From NCBI GenBank assembly GCA_040902855.1, contig JBBDWN010000112.1, positions 1-18,837 on the forward strand: a stretch of DNA of 18,837 bases, given 5' to 3'. Position 1 is the first letter of the stretch. Each line of letters starts with the position of its first letter. A model generated the notes under the pieces. That model was not told the origin of the DNA, ran no database searches, and saw only the letters and a program-made list of their open reading frames with translations. The DNA is from DATHWB01 sp040902855. GTDB taxonomy: Bacteria; Actinomycetota; Acidimicrobiia; Spongiisociales; ZC4RG35. The translations under genes and the position numbers were made by a program. Positions 14,964 to 18,837 of this stretch are shown in pieces.

Positions 14964-15929
14964 TCAGTCCGCGGGGCGTTTTGCGCGGAAGGCTTCCCAG
15001 ATGTCGGGGCGGAGTTTGCCGCGGTCGGGGACGTCGTAGCCGTGGCGGAGCGCCCAGGCTCGCACTTCGGCGGTGGTCGGTTCGGGGGCCGGGACGGGTC
15101 CTGCGGGGGAGAGGCCTTGGACGAGGGGCAGCGCCGCATCTTCGGTCCGGTGCTGGACGACGGCCGCACCGAGGAATCGGTACGTCCATTCTTCGGCGAG
15201 GGCCCGGGTGTCACACCACATGATCGGCACGTTCGGATAGCGAACGGCGGCTTCCGCCAGCCAGTCGGCGACGGCGGAGGGTCGGATCCGCTCGAGTTTG
15301 AACACGTCTGCGTATCGGTGTTCGACGACGAGGGCGGCCCGCGGCACCGAGGAGAGTTCGGCGAGCAGGAACCACATTTTGCCGCCAGTGAAGGTCCCGA
15401 CCAGGTCCTGGAGGCTCTTGCGTTCGACGACTGCGACGATCTGTCCGTCGACTTCGACGGCGTAGTCGCCGACCGGCAGTTTGCGTCTCACCGCCGTCGC
15501 CTGCTGCGGTCCGAACTTCCAGGCGTAGCGCTCGCCCGAGTCGACGATGATGTCGAGCACCTGGCCGGATGCCCGCGCCCGGGGCACGTTGACGTTGGGT
15601 CGTGCCTTCTTCGTAGTCCGGGCCGACTGCCAGAAGATCGCCTCCCTGCCCCGAGCCTGGGTGAAGACGAACTGCGAGCGATTCTCCCGCCCCCGGTCGA
15701 GGACGAGGTCGATGGACGCCCCCCGGGTCACGCACGACCTCACCGGCACACGTTCGACGATCTCCGGGCTGTCCGGCCATTCGGTGGCCCGGTGGCAGTA
15801 CACCTTGGCGGTGCGAGGCCAGGTTTCCCGCGCCTTGAGCACGACCGCCCCGGTGGGAAGCGGCAATCGAACCAGATACGGCAACGCCGAATCGGGATCG
15901 GGGTTTCGGGCGATGACGAATTCGCTCAT
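14964..15929 (-). CDS. ERCC4 (XPF-type) nuclease fused to Lsr2 DNA-binding domain
   Basis: A 321-residue protein in three parts. Residues 1-120 form a domain I do not recognise (starts ARNPDPDSALPYLVRLPLP). Residues 124-260 form an ERCC4/XPF-type nuclease: IIVDSGER (Asp130, Glu133), LPVGDYAVEV (Asp155) and the catalytic ERKSLQD (Glu169, Arg170, Lys171, Asp175), all intact. After a Pro-rich linker (270-284), residues 285-318 resemble the C-terminal DNA-binding domain of the xenogeneic silencer Lsr2 (EVRAWALRHGYDVPDRGKLRPDIWEAF), with RGK in place of the minor-groove RGR. It has no membrane segment. A structure-specific or AT-rich-DNA-directed nuclease is the natural inference; the pathway is unknown. 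ATG 15929 is 2 nt from the 3' end of tRNA-Arg, with no separate leader or ribosome-binding site. Confidence 0.85.
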   Translation of the reverse strand: MSEFVIARNPDPDSALPYLVRLPLPTGAVVLKARETWPRTAKVYCHRATEWPDSPEIVERVPVRSCVTRGASIDLVLDRGRENRSQFVFTQARGREAIFWQSARTTKKARPNVNVPRARASGQVLDIIVDSGERYAWKFGPQQATAVRRKLPVGDYAVEVDGQIVAVVERKSLQDLVGTFTGGKMWFLLAELSSVPRAALVVEHRYADVFKLERIRPSAVADWLAEAAVRYPNVPIMWCDTRALAEEWTYRFLGAAVVQHRTEDAALPLVQGLSPAGPVPAPEPTTAEVRAWALRHGYDVPDRGKLRPDIWEAFRAKRPAD

Positions 15930-15931
15930 CG

Positions 15932-16005
15932 TGCCCTCGACAGGATTCGAACCCGTGACCTAGTCATTAGAAGTGACTTGCTCTATCCAACTGAGCTACG
16001 AGGGC
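15932..16005 (-). tRNA. tRNA-Arg (anticodon TCT)
   Basis: On the minus strand, GCCCTCG pairs with CGAGGGC. The anticodon loop CTTCTAA gives TCT. T loop TTCGAAT, discriminator A, CCA not encoded (next bases CG). Its 3' end abuts the ERCC4-Lsr2 start codon. It is divergent from tRNA-His. Confidence 0.96.
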
Positions 16006-16012
16006 ATCGGGG

Positions 16013-16018
16013 ATTGTA
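16013..16018 (-). promoter_or_regulatory. -10 hexamer of tRNA-Arg / ERCC4-Lsr2 transcript
   Basis: TACAAT on the minus strand ends 7 nt before tRNA-Arg position 1. It is the only promoter-like element close upstream of both tRNA-Arg and the nuclease gene. No good -35 was found. Confidence 0.5.
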
Positions 16019-16025
16019 TTGCCGG

Positions 16026-16055
16026 TGTGACCTCGGAGACCTCGCGGGATACACT
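16026..16055 (+). promoter_or_regulatory. Promoter of tRNA-His
   Basis: TGTGAC (16026-16031), 18-nt spacer, TACACT (16050-16055). The predicted start falls about 20 nt before tRNA-His; a small TCGGC/GCCGA stem lies in the leader. Confidence 0.45.
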
Positions 16056-16082
16056 GCCGGTTCCGTCGGCACCGCCGACCGT

Positions 16083-16158
16083 GGTGGCCGTAGCTCAGTT
16101 CGGTTAGAGCGCCAGGTTGTGGTCCTGGATGTCGGGGGTTCAAATCCCCTCGGTCACC
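16083..16158 (+). tRNA. tRNA-His (anticodon GTG)
   Basis: The GTGGCCG acceptor pairs with CGGTCAC. An extra 5' G (16083) can pair with discriminator C (16158), the histidine identity feature. The anticodon loop TTGTGGT, between CCAGG and CCTGG, gives GTG. CCA is not encoded. Confidence 0.96.
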
Positions 16159-16164
16159 CTACGC

Positions 16165-16193
16165 AGAAGCCGGGAGTTCCCCTCCCGGCTTCT
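16165..16193 (+). terminator. Strong hairpin terminator after tRNA-His
   Basis: GAAGCCGGGAG (16166-16176) pairs perfectly with CTCCCGGCTTC (16182-16192) around a 5-nt loop, extended by one A-T pair, with a short TT following. It separates tRNA-His from tig; the short T run means it may attenuate rather than fully stop transcription into tig-clpP-clpX. Confidence 0.65.
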
Positions 16194-16226
16194 TGCAGCA
16201 AGCAGTCGTCCAGCACAGGAGTGCAT

Positions 16227-17690
16227 GTGTCCGTCACCGTGACCGAGGCCGGTCCGTTCGAAAAGTTCGTGTCCTTCGTCGTCGAAGAATCCGAGTTGGA
16301 GGCCGCCAAGTCGAAGGCGGCCCGCCGCCTCGCCAACGAGGTGCGCATCCCGGGCTTCCGCCCAGGCAAGGCCCCCCGCCCGATCGTCGAATCCACCGTC
16401 GGCAAGGACCGCGTCCGCTCCGAGGCGATCGACGATCTGCTGCCGCAGAAGGTGAGTGAGGTCCTCGACGAAATGGGTCTGGAGCTGGCGGTGTCGCCCA
16501 GCCTGGAGAGCCTGATCGACATCCCTGAGGGCATCAAGGTCGAAGTGAGGGTGACGACCTGGCCGACGCTCACCGAGGCGCCTGAGATCCACGATCGGGC
16601 AATCGAAGTCGGGTCCCCTGAGATCTCCGACGAAGAACTGGAAGAACAGATCAACCGCCTGCGCGACCAGTTCGGAAGCCTCGACGAGGTGGACCGTCCG
16701 GTCGAGACGGGCGACTTCGTCACTTTGGGCGTTTCGGCGACCGCCGACGGCGAACCGGTCCCGGACGCCAGTGCCAGCGATCTCGTCTACGAGGTCGGCT
16801 CCGGATTGTTCCTCGACGGCGTCGACGAAGCGCTGGTCGGAGCCGGCAAGGACACGACCTTCACATTCGATTCGCTGCTCCCCGACGGCTTCGGTGACGA
16901 CGCAGGGCGTGAGGTCACCTTTTCGATCACCGTCACCGACGTCCGGGTGCGGGTCCGTCCGGAACTGACCGATGAGTGGGTCGACGAGGTCACCGAGTTC
17001 GAGACGGTCGAGGAGATGCGCACCGAGATGCGCTCCCAACTCGCCCAGATGAAGACCAGGGTGCTGGCGAACCGCTTCCGGGAGCAGGCGGTCGGAGAGT
17101 TGGTCGATGGCATCGAACTGGAAATCCCGGCGGCGATCGTCCGTTCGGAGATGGATGACATCCTCCACCGCTTCGGCCACCGCCTCGAACAGCAGGGGAT
17201 CGAGTTCGCCGACTATCTCGAAGTCACAGGACAGACCCAGCAGGACTTCGTTTCAGACGCCACCGCCCAGGCCGAACGCGGCATCCGAACCCGGCTGTTG
17301 CTCGACGCCGTGGCGGATCAGGAGGGCCTGGAAGTCACCGAAGACGAGATCCTGGCCGTCGTCAACGCCGCCCTGGCCCGGGAATCCGAGGCCCGCCTCG
17401 ACGCCGCCACCTTCCGGGAGGCCCTGCGGGGGAGTCCCGAAGAGAAGAGCATCACCAGTGATATCCTCCGCAACAAAGCACTCGAAAGGATCCTTTCGAG
17501 TGCTCGACCTGTCGACGAGGACGGGAACGACGTGGACCTGACGGTCGTCGAACCCGAACCTGATCCGTATGACGGTGAGGTCGTCGAAGGCGAAGTGGTC
17601 GCCGGAGACGTCTTTGAAGGCGAGGTCGTCGAAGGTGAAATCCTGAGCGAAGAACCGTCTGACGCTGAAGCGTCGACCGAGGAGGAATGA
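16227..17690 (+). CDS. tig: Trigger factor (ribosome-bound chaperone)
   Basis: A 487-residue trigger factor that binds nascent chains at the ribosome exit. The N-terminal ribosome-binding domain has the signature GFRPGKAP (43-50). The FKBP-type PPIase domain spans about 150-235 (GDFVTLGVSATADG, GSGLFLDGVDEALVGAG). The C-terminal helical chaperone domain follows to about 415. The last ~55 residues are a very acidic tail with a 15-residue near-repeat (GEVVEGEVV ... GEVVEGEI), encoded by two copies of a 14-nt direct repeat 45 nt apart (17577-17590 and 17622-17635). GTG 16227 is chosen because AGGAG lies 5 nt before it; the frame is open upstream through tRNA genes, which cannot be coding. It overlaps clpP by one base. 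The coding sequence contains a perfect 28-bp palindrome at 17477-17504. Confidence 0.96.
   Translation: MSVTVTEAGPFEKFVSFVVEESELEAAKSKAARRLANEVRIPGFRPGKAPRPIVESTVGKDRVRSEAIDDLLPQKVSEVLDEMGLELAVSPSLESLIDIPEGIKVEVRVTTWPTLTEAPEIHDRAIEVGSPEISDEELEEQINRLRDQFGSLDEVDRPVETGDFVTLGVSATADGEPVPDASASDLVYEVGSGLFLDGVDEALVGAGKDTTFTFDSLLPDGFGDDAGREVTFSITVTDVRVRVRPELTDEWVDEVTEFETVEEMRTEMRSQLAQMKTRVLANRFREQAVGELVDGIELEIPAAIVRSEMDDILHRFGHRLEQQGIEFADYLEVTGQTQQDFVSDATAQAERGIRTRLLLDAVADQEGLEVTEDEILAVVNAALARESEARLDAATFREALRGSPEEKSITSDILRNKALERILSSARPVDEDGNDVDLTVVEPEPDPYDGEVVEGEVVAGDVFEGEVVEGEILSEEPSDAEASTEEE
17477..17504. repeat. Perfect 28-bp palindrome inside tig
   Basis: AGCACTCGAAAGGA (17477-17490) is followed immediately by its exact reverse complement TCCTTTCGAGTGCT (17491-17504). 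It encodes the tig residues around ALERILSSA, near the end of the folded chaperone domain, about 185 nt upstream of the clpP start. As RNA it can form a 12-bp stem with a GATC tetraloop; as DNA it could be a dimeric operator. Confidence 0.9.
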
Positions 17691-18313
17691 TGAGCGCCGA
17701 GGGCTACGTCCCCGTCCCCTACGTCACCGAGTCCACCAGCCGTGGCGAGCGGACCTATGACATCTACAGCCGGCTGCTGAAAGACCGCATCATCTTCCTG
17801 GGCACGCCCATCGATGACACGGTGGCCAATCTGATCATGGCCCAGATGTTGCACCTCGAATCCGAGGATCCCGACAAGGACGTCTTCTTGTACATCAACA
17901 GCCCGGGCGGTTCGATCACTGCGCTGTTCGCCATCTACGACACCATGCAGTACATCAAGCCGGCGGTGAACACGGTGTGCATGGGCATGGCCGCTTCGGC
18001 TGCCGCCGTCATCCTCGCCGGGGGCGCGCCCGGAAAGCGTTTCGCCCTCCCGCACGCCAGGGTGATGCTGCATCAGCCGCATGGCGGTGCACAGGGCCAG
18101 GCCTCAGACATCGAGATCCAGGCTCGGCTGATCGTCCAGATGCGCGAGCAGCTCAATCAGATCCTGGCCGACCATTCCGGACAGGACTACGAGAAGGTCG
18201 TCATCGACACCGAACGGGACTACTGGATGATGGCCGACCAGGCCAAGGAGTACGGGATCGTCGACGAAGTGCTCACCCGTCGGGAGCTCGAAGCGGTAGC
18301 CTCTTCCTCCTAG
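17690..18313 (+). CDS. clpP: ATP-dependent Clp protease proteolytic subunit
   Basis: A 207-residue serine peptidase that forms the barrel of the Clp protease. The catalytic triad is visible: Ser103 in GMAASAAAV, His128 in LHQPHGG, and Asp177 in DTERDYWM. Other family blocks are DRIIFLGTPIDD, YINSPGGSI and the processing-region N-terminus VPVPYVTE. ATG 17690 is preferred over ATG 17687 because AGGAGG (17680-17685) is then 4 nt rather than 1 nt away; the difference is one Met. The gene is coupled to tig by stop/start overlap and followed 10 nt later by clpX. Only one clpP copy is present, whereas many actinomycetes carry clpP1-clpP2 side by side. Confidence 0.97.
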   Translation: MSAEGYVPVPYVTESTSRGERTYDIYSRLLKDRIIFLGTPIDDTVANLIMAQMLHLESEDPDKDVFLYINSPGGSITALFAIYDTMQYIKPAVNTVCMGMAASAAAVILAGGAPGKRFALPHARVMLHQPHGGAQGQASDIEIQARLIVQMREQLNQILADHSGQDYEKVVIDTERDYWMMADQAKEYGIVDEVLTRRELEAVASSS

Positions 18314-18323
18314 GAGGTTTGCG

Positions 18324-18837
18324 ATGGCCAAGTTCAGCGAGAGCGGCGACCTGCTGAAGTGCACCTTCTGCGGGAAGTCCCAACGCCAGGTCAAGAAGCT
18401 GATCGCCGGCCCCAGCGTCTACATCTGCGACGAGTGCATCGAGCTCTGTAACGAGATCATCGAAGAGGAGCTGTCGAGCACCGAAGAGGTCTCTTTCGCC
18501 GAGCTGCCCAAGCCGATGGAGATCCGGGAGTACCTCGACGCGTACGTCGTCGGCCAGGAGCACGCCAAGAAGTCGCTGGCCGTCGCCGTGTACAACCACT
18601 ACAAGCGGGTTCGTTCCAACGATCTGCGGGCTGACGACGTCGACCTGCAGAAGTCGAACATCCTCATGCTCGGGCCGACCGGTTCGGGCAAGACGCTGCT
18701 GGCCCAGACCCTTGCCCGGCAGTTGAACGTCCCGTTCGCCATCGCCGACGCCACCGCCCTCACCGAGGCCGGGTATGTGGGTGAGGACGTCGAGAACATC
18801 CTCCTCAAGCTGATCCAGGCCGCCGACTACGACGTCA
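18324..18837 (+). CDS. clpX: ClpX unfoldase, 3' part beyond window
   Basis: The first 171 residues of the AAA+ unfoldase that feeds ClpP. The N-terminal zinc-binding domain has Cys13-x2-Cys16 and Cys35-x2-Cys38. The AAA+ domain begins with REYLDAYVVGQEHAKKSLAVAVYNHYKR and the Walker A GPTGSGKT (117-124), followed by DATALTEAGYVGEDVEN, a ClpX signature. The ribosome-binding site AGGAGG (18312-18317) overlaps the clpP stop codon and is part of the palindrome CCTCCTAGGAGG. The gene runs off the right edge. Confidence 0.98.
   Translation, partial: MAKFSESGDLLKCTFCGKSQRQVKKLIAGPSVYICDECIELCNEIIEEELSSTEEVSFAELPKPMEIREYLDAYVVGQEHAKKSLAVAVYNHYKRVRSNDLRADDVDLQKSNILMLGPTGSGKTLLAQTLARQLNVPFAIADATALTEAGYVGEDVENILLKLIQAADYDV

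Noticed and set aside
14774..15214. Minus-strand frame at the end of the ERCC4-Lsr2 gene
   Set aside because: Ser/Pro/Arg-rich shadow overlapping the conserved nuclease and Lsr2 coding frame.
14331..16158. Integrative element using the tRNA cluster as attachment site
   Set aside because: No integrase, no repeated tRNA 3' end and no mobile genes were seen; the ERCC4-Lsr2 gene beside tRNA-Arg alone does not support it.
15042..16226. Upstream in-frame extension of trigger factor
   Set aside because: It runs antisense to the ERCC4-Lsr2 gene and through tRNA-Arg and tRNA-His; GTG 16227 has a good ribosome-binding site.

Overview
The window is high-GC DNA (roughly two thirds G+C by eye) from a bacterium that looks like an actinomycete outside the well-studied genera, possibly Acidimicrobiia. 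The lineage is inferred from gene order and gene families: an Rv1339-like phosphodiesterase next to rph and the RdgB/HAM1 pyrophosphatase, a SigK/RskA-type sigma/anti-sigma pair, an Lsr2 domain, tig-clpP-clpX, and probable leaderless starts. A run of exactly 100 N (6569-6668) shows that this is scaffolded draft sequence, perhaps a metagenome bin.

Left part (1-6568), all on the minus strand. In order of transcription from the gap leftwards: a large hybrid histidine kinase (5' end lost in the gap); dsbB and a TlpA-like thioredoxin, overlapping by an ATGA; a two-domain universal stress protein with a DosR-like palindrome in its promoter; then terC and a YgjP-type metallopeptidase behind a well-formed yybP-ykoY (manganese) riboswitch.

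Middle (6669-11551), plus strand. A receiver-first histidine kinase (5' end lost in the gap); an unusual protein with two tandem cysteine-bearing, Cas4/AddB-like nuclease folds; a membrane-anchored YpfJ-type zinc metallopeptidase; and an ECF sigma factor overlapping its RskA-type anti-sigma factor.

Right part (11578-18837). A tight operon pdxH - MBL phosphodiesterase - rph - rdgB; a tRNA cluster (Lys and Leu on minus, Pro and Gly on plus); a minus-strand ERCC4 (XPF-type) nuclease fused to an Lsr2 DNA-binding domain, whose start codon lies 2 nt after the 3' end of tRNA-Arg; divergent tRNA-His with a strong terminator; and tig-clpP-clpX (clpX cut by the window end). The 3' part of tig holds a perfect 28-bp palindrome.

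Most interesting points: the tRNA-Arg / ERCC4-Lsr2 arrangement, the double Fe-S-nuclease-like protein, the 28-bp palindrome inside tig, the riboswitch-led terC operon, and the DosR-like box. No CRISPR array, insertion sequence, integrase or rRNA gene was seen. The largest gene-free stretch is about 200 bp (14763-14963).
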